Part shown: in pieces, positions 8,684 through 19,965 of the stretch
How the letters are laid out: each line of letters begins with the position of its first letter
Numbering within the stretch: position 1 is the first letter of the stretch
Assembly (NCBI GenBank): GCA_964565705.1
Contig: CAZMGD010000056.1
Location: 1 to 25,799 of the forward strand
DNA: 25,799 bases
Direction: 5' to 3'
Source: CAZMGD01 sp964565705
Lineage (GTDB): Bacteria; Actinomycetota; Acidimicrobiia; Acidimicrobiales; Ilumatobacteraceae
Notes under the pieces: generated by a model
The model's input: the letters and a program-made list of their open reading frames with translations, nothing else
Databases searched by the model: none
Told to the model about the DNA's origin: nothing
Translations under genes and position numbers: made by a program

Positions 8684-8715
8684 GTCAGATCGAGCCCGCG
8701 CGGGACCGATCTGAC
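8684..8715. promoter_or_regulatory. 32-bp near-perfect palindrome, candidate repressor operator
   Basis: The half-sites GTCAGATCG (8684-8692) and CGATCTGAC (8707-8715) are exact inverse complements around a perfect CCCGCGCGGG core (8695-8704). Only the two base pairs flanking the core on each side fail. There is no loop, which suits a dimeric DNA-binding protein (TetR-type length) better than an RNA terminator. It overlaps the predicted -35 box of the acyl-CoA synthetase gene. Confidence 0.65.
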
Positions 8716-8757
8716 CGCGAGAATCGAGGGTCGTTAGGGTTCGGCGCCGGAAAGGAG
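8711..8757 (+). promoter_or_regulatory. Promoter and ribosome binding site of acyl-CoA synthetase gene
   Basis: CTGACC (8711-8716) and TAGGGT (8735-8740) form a -35/-10 pair with an 18-nt spacer. AAAGGAG (8751-8757) is a good Shine-Dalgarno site 6 nt before the ATG at 8764. The palindrome at 8684-8715 covers the -35 box, so transcription is probably repressible. Confidence 0.5.
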
Positions 8758-8763
8758 CAGCCG

Positions 8764-10272
8764 ATGCTTGCCGAGGTCGTCCGAGAAGCCGCCGCAAGGT
8801 TCGGCGAACAACCCGCGCTCGTCGCCGCCGACGGCTGGGCGTTCTCGTACCGCGAGCTCGACCGGGCCTCCGACGAGGTCGCCGCATGGCTGCACCGCCA
8901 CCACGGCGTGGCGCTCGGCACGGTCGCCGCGATCATGATGCCGACCTCGGTCGACTACCTCGTGTACTACGCGGCCTTCGCCAAGCTCGGCGCGGTCACG
9001 GCCGGCGTGAACCCGCACCTCACCGAACGGGAACGGCGCTCTGTGCTCGAAGCGTGCGGGCCCGACATCGTCGTCGCCGAGCACGGTCTCCTGGCCGGCA
9101 TCCCCGACGGGTGCGCCGTCGTCGATCACGCTCCGGCCGAGGCGGCCGCCGACGTGTGCAGTGCGGTCCGCCTGGCGGGTGCGGCCCCTGCCCCGCTCCC
9201 CCACGATCCGGACCGGCCGATCGCGATCTGCTTCACCTCTGGATCCACCGGCGAACCCAAGGGCGCGCTGTTCCGGAACCGCCAGTTCCAGGCGATCTTC
9301 GAGATGGACACCGGCGGCGCGTGGGGAGGCGGCGCGCCGACGATCCTCGGCACGCAGTTCGCCCACATCGGGGCGATGACCAAGGTGCACTGGCTGCTCG
9401 CCGGCGGGGCCACCCTGCACGTCCTGCGGAAGTGGCGGGCGGCGGACGTGCTGCGCCTCACGGAGCAGCACCGGATGACGGCGTTCAACGCCGGGCCCGC
9501 GCAGGTGGCGTTGCTCCTCCGGGAGGCCGACCTCCACCCGTACGACCTCAGCTCGGTCCGGGTGATCGTCGCCGGCACCGGACCGTCCAGCCCGGCCCTC
9601 ATCCAAGAAGCGCGCGAGCGGTTCCAGTGCGCGTACTCGGTGAGGTACTCGTCGACGGAGTGCGGCGGCGTCGGCCTCGCGACCGCGCTCGACGCACCGG
9701 ACGAGGAGGCGCTGTACACGGTCGGCCGGCCGCGGCCGGGCGTCGAGGCAAAGATCGCCGACGAGCGCGGCACACCGCTGCCCGACGGCGAACCCGGCGA
9801 GGTGTGGCTGCGCTCGCCGGCGGTGATGAGCGAGTACTGGCGCAACGAGGAGGCGACGCGCGAGACGCTCGTCGACGGCTGGCTGCGGACGGGCGACCTC
9901 GGGTTCGTCGACGAGAACGGCTGCTACCGATTGGTCGGGCGGGCGAAGGAGATGTACATCCGCGGCGGGTACAACGTGTTCCCGTTCGAGGTCGAGCGGA
10001 TCCTCGCCGACCACCCGAAGGTGGCGCAGATCGCCATCGTGCCGCGTCCCGACCCGGTGATGGGTGAGATCGGTGAGGCGTGCGTCGTGCCGCGCACGGC
10101 GGACGACCCACCGTCGCTCCAGGAGCTTCGTGTCTTCGCCGAGGACAGCCTCGCTCGCTTCAAGCTGCCCGAGCGTCTGCGCCTCATGGAGACGCTGCCG
10201 TTGAACGCCAGCGACAAGCTGGATCGGCGTGCCCTCGCCCAGCTTGGCAGCACGAACACCGACGGCGCCTGA
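8764..10272 (+). CDS. Acyl-CoA synthetase / AMP-forming ligase (FadD-like)
   Basis: This protein has 502 residues and belongs to the ANL adenylating enzyme family. Seen in order: the phosphate-binding loop FTSGSTGEPKG near residue 157, a central YSSTECGG (acyl-pocket and adenine-contact motif), GWLRTGDLGFVDENG with the ribose-binding Asp, the hinge region GRAKEMYIRGGYNVFP, and NASDKLDRRAL near the end. The last keeps the catalytic lysine, although the usual Gly before it is Asp. The family activates a carboxylic acid with ATP and loads it onto CoA. The chain length or type of acid cannot be read. The start is set by the AAAGGAG site. An in-frame extension to 8647 would run through the promoter and is rejected. 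It is transcribed alone under the palindrome-marked promoter. Confidence 0.92.
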   Translation: MLAEVVREAAARFGEQPALVAADGWAFSYRELDRASDEVAAWLHRHHGVALGTVAAIMMPTSVDYLVYYAAFAKLGAVTAGVNPHLTERERRSVLEACGPDIVVAEHGLLAGIPDGCAVVDHAPAEAAADVCSAVRLAGAAPAPLPHDPDRPIAICFTSGSTGEPKGALFRNRQFQAIFEMDTGGAWGGGAPTILGTQFAHIGAMTKVHWLLAGGATLHVLRKWRAADVLRLTEQHRMTAFNAGPAQVALLLREADLHPYDLSSVRVIVAGTGPSSPALIQEARERFQCAYSVRYSSTECGGVGLATALDAPDEEALYTVGRPRPGVEAKIADERGTPLPDGEPGEVWLRSPAVMSEYWRNEEATRETLVDGWLRTGDLGFVDENGCYRLVGRAKEMYIRGGYNVFPFEVERILADHPKVAQIAIVPRPDPVMGEIGEACVVPRTADDPPSLQELRVFAEDSLARFKLPERLRLMETLPLNASDKLDRRALAQLGSTNTDGA

Positions 10273-10281
10273 CGCTGCCCG

Positions 10282-10528
10282 TCACCAGCGGTCGGCGATG
10301 TACTTCTCGATCTCGGCATCGTCGTCGATCGAGCGGGTGCCGTTGTTCATGCGGACGTAGAACACCCGCTTCTTCTGGTGTTGGCCGTTCCTGTCGACGA
10401 CGGTCACATCGGCGTGGACGGGGTGGCCGCTGGGCTTCACGTGGACGCGGCAGAGGTCGTGGCCTTCGACGGTGTCGATGTGTGTCGTCACGTTGGTCGC
10501 CGCCGCCGCACCGACGGCGTTGAGCGCT
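10282..10528 (-). pseudogene. Remnant: C-terminal tail of an AlbA_2 (Schlafen-type) protein
   Basis: About 80 codons on the - strand read NAVGAAAATNVTTHID, DLCRVHVKPSGHPVHA, RVFYVRMNNGTRSID and end IEKYIADRW. They align almost end to end with the last 85 residues of the restriction-helicase at the right edge of this window (NIVGASMGPAAATNV, DVCRVQVDPCGFPVDA, QFFVRIANGTKVLD, QKYLAQRW). The conserved first half of the AlbA_2 domain is missing and there is no start codon in a sensible place. The copy also lacks four residues near its left edge. Upstream the frame runs into nonsense where an antitoxin-like frame takes over. It is therefore a leftover from a lost or rearranged AlbA_2-bearing gene. 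Confidence 0.7.
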
Positions 10529-10762
10529 CGCCTCGGCAAGAGCCGCGGGGTCGCGCGGTACGTGGACGATCCGGATGTTGGACTGCAGCGCATCGAGCAA
10601 CTCGAGCGAGTCGAGGACGCGCCTGGTCGGCGTGCGTGGATCAGGTTCGGCCCGGTGCGGGCCGAGCTTGGCGGCCACCTCACCGTTGCGGGTGATGCAG
10701 ACGGCGCCGCTGCGTTCGGCCTCGGCGAGGACGGCGGCGGTGTCGTTGCGCAGATCGCGCAC
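10525..10762 (-). pseudogene. Phd/YefM-like antitoxin, probably broken, no toxin partner
   Basis: From a GTG at 10762, with GGAG 11 nt ahead, the frame reads MRDLRNDTAAVLAEAERSG, AVCITRNGEVAAKL. This is the N-terminal DNA-binding pattern of Phd/YefM/VapB-type antitoxins ('VRdLRn...l..v..ge.v.ItrnG.pva.l'). About 45 further codons (VLDSLELLDALQSNIRIV...) may be the toxin-binding tail. The frame then continues without a stop into an arginine-rich stretch exactly where the AlbA_2 remnant begins in another frame, so the original 3' end was probably lost in a recombination. No PIN, RelE or Doc toxin adjoins it. A still functional orphan antitoxin is the alternative. Confidence 0.55.
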
Positions 10763-10836
10763 GCCGACAGGAGCTCCATTCGCAGCCGTGGTGCGTCCGG
10801 CTCACATCGTGAGGTCGGATCTCACGCCAGTTGGGG

Positions 10837-10858
10837 TGGCGCCGATCTGGCGCCGATC
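10837..10858 (+). repeat. Perfect 11-bp tandem duplication upstream of methyltransferase gene
   Basis: TGGCGCCGATC occurs twice back to back (10837-10847 and 10848-10858), 31 nt before the ATG of the homocysteine methyltransferase gene. A short dyad GTGAG-N7-CTCAC lies just upstream (10809-10825). Together they could be a regulatory region; no riboswitch fold is apparent. Confidence 0.45.
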
Positions 10859-10888
10859 CGTTGCTTCAGTACAGAGAGGAACCGTTCC

Positions 10889-11836
10889 ATGACACTTCCC
10901 CAACTCACGGGGCCCGGGCCGTTCATCGCCGACGGTGGGCTCGAGACCTCGCTCATCTTCCAGTCCGGCGTGCAGCTCGACGACTTCGCCGCATTCCCGC
11001 TCCTGGACACCGACGACGGCCGCAGGATCCTCGCCGGCTACTTCGCTCCGTACCTGGACCTCGCCGAGCGGTTCGGTGTCGGCCTGGTGCTGGACACCCC
11101 GACGTGGCGGGCGAGCCTCGACTGGGGTGCCCGGCTCGGCTACGACGACACCGCCCTCGCGGCGGTGAACCGTCGATCGGTCGAGTTCGTGCGCGGCCTG
11201 CGCGCCGATCGTCCGGGCGTGACTGCTGTCGTGAACGGCGTGATCGGTCCGCGCGGCGACGGCTACGTCGTCGGTGCGGCGATGTCCGCGGCGGAGGCCA
11301 CCAGATACCACGGGTTGCAGGCGCAAGCGTTCGCCGACTCAGGTGCGGAGATGGTCAGCGCGATCACGATGACCTACGCCGAGGAGGCGATCGGCGTCAC
11401 CCGCGCCTCCACCTCGGTCGGGCTTCCGGTCGTCGTGTCGTTCACGGTGGAGACCGACGGCGCGCTGCCGTCGGGACAGTCGTTGGCCGACGCGATCGCA
11501 CAGGTCGACGACGCCACCGACGCGGCGCCGGCGTACTTCATGATCAACTGCGCCCACCCCAGCCACTTCGACTCGATCGTTCAGCCCGAGGCGTCGTGGA
11601 CGGGTCGCGTCCAGGGTCTTCGCGCCAACGCCTCGAGCCTGAGCCACGCCGAGCTCGACGCCGCGACCGAGCTCGACCGCGGCGATCCATCGGAGCTGGC
11701 CCACCTCTACGGCGCCCTGCGGTCGTCGTTCGACCTCCGGGTCGTCGGCGGGTGCTGTGGCACCGACCACGAGCACGTGGCGGCGATCGCCCGCACGCTG
11801 ATGGCCGGCGGCCAGGCAGCCGAGGTGGCGTCGTGA
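10889..11836 (+). CDS. Homocysteine S-methyltransferase family protein
   Basis: This protein has 315 residues. It opens with FIADGGLETSLIF, the typical first strand of the homocysteine methyltransferase barrel (PF02574). The three zinc-binding cysteines are present: Cys221 in MINCAHP and Cys289-Cys290 in VVGGCCGTDHEHV. The enzyme moves a methyl group from a donor (S-methylmethionine, betaine or SAM in known members) to homocysteine or a related thiol, making methionine. The domain has the short, MmuM-like length without cobalamin modules. The donor cannot be told from the sequence. AGAGAGGA at 10873-10880 sets the ATG start; an in-frame run back to 10472 overlaps the decayed region and is not used. 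It appears to stand alone, followed by a hydrolase remnant. Confidence 0.88.
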   Translation: MTLPQLTGPGPFIADGGLETSLIFQSGVQLDDFAAFPLLDTDDGRRILAGYFAPYLDLAERFGVGLVLDTPTWRASLDWGARLGYDDTALAAVNRRSVEFVRGLRADRPGVTAVVNGVIGPRGDGYVVGAAMSAAEATRYHGLQAQAFADSGAEMVSAITMTYAEEAIGVTRASTSVGLPVVVSFTVETDGALPSGQSLADAIAQVDDATDAAPAYFMINCAHPSHFDSIVQPEASWTGRVQGLRANASSLSHAELDAATELDRGDPSELAHLYGALRSSFDLRVVGGCCGTDHEHVAAIARTLMAGGQAAEVAS

Positions 11837-11837
11837 C

Positions 11838-11999
11838 CGCTTCGGCCACGTCGATTGCTTCGCCACCGAACTCCCCGGCCGGCCGGTCGACGGCGCCCGG
11901 TTCGTCGTGCTCGACGGCGAGGCCCACCAACCGTTCCAGGAGTCACCGGAGGGGTTCGACCGCCTGCTCCGGGACTTCTGGGACGACGTCGATGCCTGA
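11838..11999 (+). pseudogene. Remnant: C-terminus of an alpha/beta-hydrolase
   Basis: Directly after the methyltransferase stop, a short frame without a start codon reads FVVLDGEAHQPFQESPEGFD then RLLRDFWDDV and a stop at 11997-11999. This matches the last strand and helix of alpha/beta-hydrolases, with the catalytic histidine in EAHQPFQE followed by the closing helix ending FW..V. The remaining 80% of a hydrolase is absent. It is either the end of a gene removed by deletion or a decayed passenger. Another frame over the same bases is a low-complexity serine/arginine shadow. Confidence 0.6.
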
Positions 12000-12013
12000 C
12001 GCCGCAGCCGGGT

Positions 12014-14683
12014 TCACGACGCCGGTCCGGCGGTCGACCACACGGTCGGCCGCTCGGGCCGGTACCGGCAGTAGACACCGGTCTGGATCGACGCCTCGAG
12101 GTGCGCCGCGAGCGACGGGTGCGCCGTCCGCAGCCGCTTGATGGTCGAGCGGATCCGCTGCGTGACGGCCGACCGTGCCCGTTCGGCGCTGTCGGTGTGG
12201 CGGCGGGTTCGGCCGCCGAGCCCGAGCGCGGACGCCAGATGCTCGACGATCGCGTCCAGCTCGGCCTGCGCCCGGTCGGCGCGGTGGAGGTCGGCGTCCG
12301 CCTCGGCCTCCTCGACCTCGCCCTGCAGCTCGCGGATCCGCTGCTCGTACTCGCGTCGCGCCCTCGCGTCGATCAGGTCGCCGGCGCCGTGCTCGATCAC
12401 GGCGCCGGCGAGATCGGCGCAGTGCATGTCGGTGTCCGGCGCCGCGAGGAGGCGGGCGATGTCGGCCATCCCCTTCGACGACGGCTGGCGGATCGTGACC
12501 CCGTCGTAGGTGATGGTCCACACGTCGCCCTCGAGACACCACGCGTTGCTCGACCCCGACGGCGGTCGTGGGTCAGGTGACACGGAGCCCGAAATCGCGT
12601 CGAGACCGGCGCGGGCAGCCATGACCGCGCTGCGGACGTCGATCGTCACATCGGCGGTGAGCGGCGGGAGCGCGTGTCGTTCATGACCTGGCAGGGAGAA
12701 CAGGCTCACCACCGGCGACGCGTTGGCCACCGCCGCGATCCGGCGCCACACCACATCGCCGGCACGTTCGAGCACGACCGCGGCGAGCCGGAGCCCATTG
12801 CGCAGCTCGCACTCGGCACCTCGGGCGACCAACCCGTCGATCAGCCGGCGCGTCGACGTCGCCGCTCGAGGCAGGTCGCCGGCGTCGACGGCCAGCAGGC
12901 CGAGCGTGTGCAGGTTGACCGACTCCGCCGCTGGATACATCGCCGTCGTGGCAGCGCTCAACGCCGCGTCGGCCAGATCGCGCGCGGCGAGCGGATCCGA
13001 CCGGGCGACGAGCTCCGCCTCGACGGAGCGCGCCCAGATCTCGTTGACGGCCGATCCGCCGCGGACGGCCACCTCCACCACCTCGCGCACGGCCGCGAGC
13101 TGTGCCGCGAGCACATCGGGGGCCGCCGGGGTGCCGTGGGCGAGTGTCGCCAGCAGCTCGGCACGGCTCACGGTCATCTCCATCGCCAGTGCCGGCACGC
13201 GGTCGGTGGCGACGTCGATCGCCGCCGACAACGCCTCCACCGCGCCAGGGAGGTCGCCGGTCGCCGCCCGGGCATGCCCGATCACGCGTCGCAACGTGCA
13301 GGGCGCGTAGTGCGACTCGTCGGCACCGGCCAGCGCCCGTCGAGCGAGCTCGATCGCCTCGCTCGGCCGTCCGGCGAGGTAGCGGCACGTCGCTGCGGTC
13401 GCTGCCGCGTCAGCCCATCCCGGTGTCGAGGGGTCGTCCCATCGCTCGATCGCCCGCTCGGCGAGCGGTGAGATGTCGTCCAGGCGGCCCTGGTGGACGA
13501 CGCCCCACAGCGTGGCCACGAGTACGAACGAGCGCGCAGGTCGCTCGTCGCTGTCGAGGCACCAGCGCAACACCGCGAGGTGCTGCTCGACCCTGCTCAG
13601 CAGTGTGGCCAGCGACGACCGGTCCCACCCCGACGCCGCCTCGGTGACGAGTCGGACCGACCGGCCGGTGACGCAGTCGACGAAGCGGTGCCACGTCGCG
13701 TCCCAGGCGCCGGCGGCGACGAGCCGCTCGCGGGCGAAGCTGCGCACGAGCTCGAGCTGGCGATGGTGGGTCACGCCTGCCACCGATGTCGTGGCCAGCA
13801 GCGAGTCCGCGACCAACCGATCGAGCCGATCGATCGTGACCGTCGTGTCACCGCCGCCGGCAATGGCGTGTGCATCGTCGGCGGTGAACGGTCCGCTCAG
13901 GACGGCGAGCCGATCGAAGAACCGTTGGTCCTCCTCACCCAGCAGCTCGTACGACCAGGCGATCGTGTCCCGCAGGCTGCGATGGCGCGCCGGCCGACGA
14001 GACCGGGGCTGGCGGAGCGTGTCGAGATCACCCAGACGATCGAGCAGCTCGGTCGGCGTCAGCACGCGCGACCGGGCAGCCGCCAGTTCGATCGCCAATG
14101 GCACCCCGTCGAGCAGTCGGCACAGCAGACCCACCGCAGCGAGCTCCGATGCATCGACGGTTGCCCCGCCCTCCCGCGCGCGCTGTAGGAACAGCTGCAC
14201 CGCCGGCGCTGACCGCTCGTCGACGTCCGAGCCCGGCAGGCCGAGGGGAGCCAGCACGACGACGGACTCGCCTGCCACCCCGAGGGGTGAGCGGCTCGTG
14301 GCGACGACGGTCGGTGAGCGACATGCGCCGAGCAGCGCCGCGACCGCCTCCGCGGCTGCGTCGACCACGTGCTCACAGTTGTCGACGATCACGAGCGCTG
14401 GCTGTTCCGTCGGCGAGTCGAGCAACGCCCGGAACGAACCGAAGCCCAGCTGCGCGGCCAACGCCGACGCGACCTCGCGCTCGTCGTCCACCAGCGTGAG
14501 GTCGACCCAGAACGACCCGAGTGGGTAGCTCCCACCCTCGCTGTCGGCGACCGCACCAGCGAGCGTCGTCTTGCCGATCCCGCCCGGACCCGTGATCGTG
14601 ACGAGGCGCGACTCGGCGAGGCGCCGCACGACCTCCCCGACAACCTGTTCGCGCCCGACGATCACCTTCGATACCCCGCCCAC
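12014..14683 (-). CDS. STAND/NB-ARC ATPase of the AfsR/LuxR-regulator type, no HTH domain
   Basis: This protein has 889 residues. It has Walker A GPGGIGKTT at residues 32-40, Walker B LVIVDN at 97-102 followed by CEHV, the sensor VVATSRSPLG at 126-135 and the GVPLAIELAA helix at 193-202. All are typical of the signal-sensing ATPase core of AfsR/SARP and LuxR-type regulators. Residues about 320-680 are alanine-rich helical repeats of tetratricopeptide style. The last 180 residues (from VWTITYDGVTI, then REYEQRIRELQGEVEEAEAD, GLGGRTRR, TGVYCRYRP) are a conserved C-terminal domain I know from actinobacterial and Chloroflexi AAA regulators and cyclases, of unknown function. There is no SARP domain before the ATPase and no LuxR helix-turn-helix at the end. 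The GTG start is supported by GGAGG at 14693-14697, 7 nt away. It lies 63 nt behind the dihydroorotate-dehydrogenase-like gene and may share its transcript. Confidence 0.85.
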   Translation of the reverse strand: MGGVSKVIVGREQVVGEVVRRLAESRLVTITGPGGIGKTTLAGAVADSEGGSYPLGSFWVDLTLVDDEREVASALAAQLGFGSFRALLDSPTEQPALVIVDNCEHVVDAAAEAVAALLGACRSPTVVATSRSPLGVAGESVVVLAPLGLPGSDVDERSAPAVQLFLQRAREGGATVDASELAAVGLLCRLLDGVPLAIELAAARSRVLTPTELLDRLGDLDTLRQPRSRRPARHRSLRDTIAWSYELLGEEDQRFFDRLAVLSGPFTADDAHAIAGGGDTTVTIDRLDRLVADSLLATTSVAGVTHHRQLELVRSFARERLVAAGAWDATWHRFVDCVTGRSVRLVTEAASGWDRSSLATLLSRVEQHLAVLRWCLDSDERPARSFVLVATLWGVVHQGRLDDISPLAERAIERWDDPSTPGWADAAATAATCRYLAGRPSEAIELARRALAGADESHYAPCTLRRVIGHARAATGDLPGAVEALSAAIDVATDRVPALAMEMTVSRAELLATLAHGTPAAPDVLAAQLAAVREVVEVAVRGGSAVNEIWARSVEAELVARSDPLAARDLADAALSAATTAMYPAAESVNLHTLGLLAVDAGDLPRAATSTRRLIDGLVARGAECELRNGLRLAAVVLERAGDVVWRRIAAVANASPVVSLFSLPGHERHALPPLTADVTIDVRSAVMAARAGLDAISGSVSPDPRPPSGSSNAWCLEGDVWTITYDGVTIRQPSSKGMADIARLLAAPDTDMHCADLAGAVIEHGAGDLIDARARREYEQRIRELQGEVEEAEADADLHRADRAQAELDAIVEHLASALGLGGRTRRHTDSAERARSAVTQRIRSTIKRLRTAHPSLAAHLEASIQTGVYCRYRPERPTVWSTAGPAS

Positions 14684-14746
14684 ACCGTAGGACCTCCGGC
14701 TCCCCGACGTGACGCGTGAAGGTGTGCCCGCCCGGCCGGGATTGGG

Positions 14747-15810
14747 TCAGGTCCGGCTCTCGCGGAACCTCGACGTGTAGGTGGCGAGGGTGCCGAGGTA
14801 GTTGGCCCGTTCGTACGCCTCGGGGTCGGCGGCGGACTCGCGGCGCAACGCGCCGCGCATCTCGTCCACCGACTCGTAGCGGTGCTCGGCCATCCACAGC
14901 TCGAGGTCGCCGAGCATCGCGCTGACGTGCGCGGGACCGTGGCGCAGCACCGCCGAGGTGGTCATCGCCACGTCGGCGCCGGCCAGCAGCAGCTTGGCGA
15001 CGTCGCCGCCGGTGTGCACACCGGTCGTGCCGGCGATCGAGATCGACAGGTACTCGCGCACGATGCCGATCCAGCGCAGCGGCAGCCGCAGCTCGTCGGA
15101 GGTGCTGAGCGACAGCCGCGGCACGACGTCGAGCGTGTCGAGGTCGAGATCGGGCAGGTAGAAGCGGTTGAACATGACCACGCCGGCAGCGCCCGCCTCC
15201 TGGAGGGCGACGGCGAACGACGCGACCGACGTGTAGAACGGCGAGATCTTCACCGCGATCGGCACGCGCACGACGGTCGCGAGCGTCTCGACGACCGCGA
15301 GCTGCTCGTGTTCGATGGCGCGAGCGTCGAGCGCCGGCTCGGCGGCGATCTCGTACAGGTTCAGCTCGATCGCGTCGGCGCCGGCGTCCTCGAGGAGTCG
15401 TGCGTACCGCAGCCAGCCACCGGCATGCGTGCCGTTGAGGCTGGCGATGACGGGCACGTCGACGCGCTCCTTGGCGCTGGCGACGAGATCCACTGCGGCG
15501 TCGACCGCCGTGTCGAAGGCGTGCACGTCGGGCAGCACCGACGTCGCTTCGGCGAAGTTGTTGGCGTGGGTCGAGAACAGTCGGTCCAGCTCCTGGGCTT
15601 CGTGCTCGACCTGCTCCTCGAACAGCGACGGCAGCACCACGGCGCCGGCGCCAGCCTCGACGAGCTGCTCGATGTGCTCGACGTCGCCGGTCAACGGTCC
15701 GGCGGAGGCGACGACCGGCGAGCGCAGCGCCAACCCGAGATAGGTGGTGGTCAGCGTCGGGGCGACGGCTGGTCCGTCGAAGCCGTCGTCGGCGACGGGA
15801 TGGGCGAACG

Positions 15811-15814
<4 letters not shown>
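14747..15814 (-). CDS. Dihydroorotate dehydrogenase-like FMN oxidoreductase
   Basis: This protein has 355 residues forming an FMN-type TIM barrel: LTTTYLGLALRSPVVASAGP at the start, ASLNGTHAGGW and IELNLYEIA in the middle, VPIAVKISPFYT with the FMN-contacting lysine, and a phosphate-binding end GTTGVHTGGDVAKLL. Classical pyrD catalytic serine/cysteine loops are not evident, so a pyrimidine role is doubtful. This subfamily is often found next to pyruvate:ferredoxin oxidoreductase. Here its ATG overlaps the stop of nifJ (ATGA, 15811-15814), and AGGAGGT at 15821-15827 sits inside the end of nifJ with 6-nt spacing. It is therefore translationally coupled and probably works with the oxidoreductase or its ferredoxin. 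Its actual reaction is not known to me. Confidence 0.88.
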
Positions 15815-19401
<3,587 letters not shown>

Positions 19402-19512
19402 CGTGCGGCCGCACGTCGGCGGTTCGATACGGCCGAAGGTCCCGGATCCTGGGGCGTCGATCGTGACCAACGGCTCTGTGGACGCGCCGGGTCCGGGCGC
19501 GACGATCAGGCC

Positions 19513-19956
19513 GTGGCCACGCTGCTCGACGACACCCGTGATCTCGGCGCTGTGCCGCACCTGACCGGCACGGAGCGACTCCTCGTCGCGATGGAGGTCG
19601 TCCTCGGGCTCGGCGCCTTCGGCGGTGCCATCGGGCTCGTGGGCGGCGGAACCGACCTCGGCGGTGCGGTCGACGACCTGCCGTGGCAGTCGCCGGTGTT
19701 GGGCGGGCTGGCGCTCGCACTGGTGATCGGCGTGTTCCCGCTCGTCGTCGCCGCCGCGGCCGCCCGCCGCGCGAGCTGGGCCCGTCGCGGGCACCTCGCC
19801 GTCGGCATCGCACTCATCGCGTGGATCGTCGTCCAGGTGGGGTTCATCGGCCTGAACAGCTGGCTCCAGCCCGCGTTCGCCCTCTACGGACTCGTTCTCG
19901 TCCTGCTCGCCGTCCGCCTGCTCCGGCCGGGCGCGAGCACCCCGCCTGGCGGCTGA
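19513..19956 (+). CDS. Small four-helix integral membrane protein, unknown function
   Basis: This protein has 147 residues from a GTG at 19513. Four hydrophobic segments are visible: VVLGLGAFGGAIGLVGG, LGGLALALVIGVFPLVVAAA, LAVGIALIAWIVVQVGFIGL and FALYGLVLVLLAVRLL. The pattern (acidic N-terminus, GAxGGxxGL in helix 1, 'W.vVQVgFIg' in helix 3) matches a conserved uncharacterised family of small actinobacterial membrane proteins. It diverges from nifJ, with 111 bp between the two starts. The start is not certain: an in-frame ATG at 19591 would cut into the first helix, so the GTG is preferred. It ends 3 bp before the end of the convergent regulator gene. Confidence 0.75.
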   Translation: MATLLDDTRDLGAVPHLTGTERLLVAMEVVLGLGAFGGAIGLVGGGTDLGGAVDDLPWQSPVLGGLALALVIGVFPLVVAAAAARRASWARRGHLAVGIALIAWIVVQVGFIGLNSWLQPAFALYGLVLVLLAVRLLRPGASTPPGG

Positions 19957-19965
19957 ACGTCAGCC
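19951..19965. terminator. Short hairpin spanning two convergent stop codons
   Basis: GGCTGA-ACG-TCAGCC is a perfect 6-bp stem with a 3-nt loop. The left TGA is the stop of the membrane protein gene; its mirror TCA is the stop of the opposing regulator gene. It lacks a T-tract, so termination by this element is uncertain. Confidence 0.3.

Noticed and set aside
10184..10524. Continuation of the antitoxin frame as a long arginine-rich C-terminal domain
   Set aside because: The sequence is the off-frame reading of the AlbA_2 remnant and overlaps the end of the acyl-CoA synthetase gene.
14731..14740. CCCGGCCGGG palindrome after the pyrD-like gene as a terminator
   Set aside because: A 10-bp palindrome without a loop or T-tract is common in DNA this rich in G+C.
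19402..19794. N-terminal extension of nifJ by 131 codons
   Set aside because: The residues are charged low-complexity sequence, the family begins near MDGVTTVCIDGN, and the region is occupied on the other strand by a convincing membrane protein gene.
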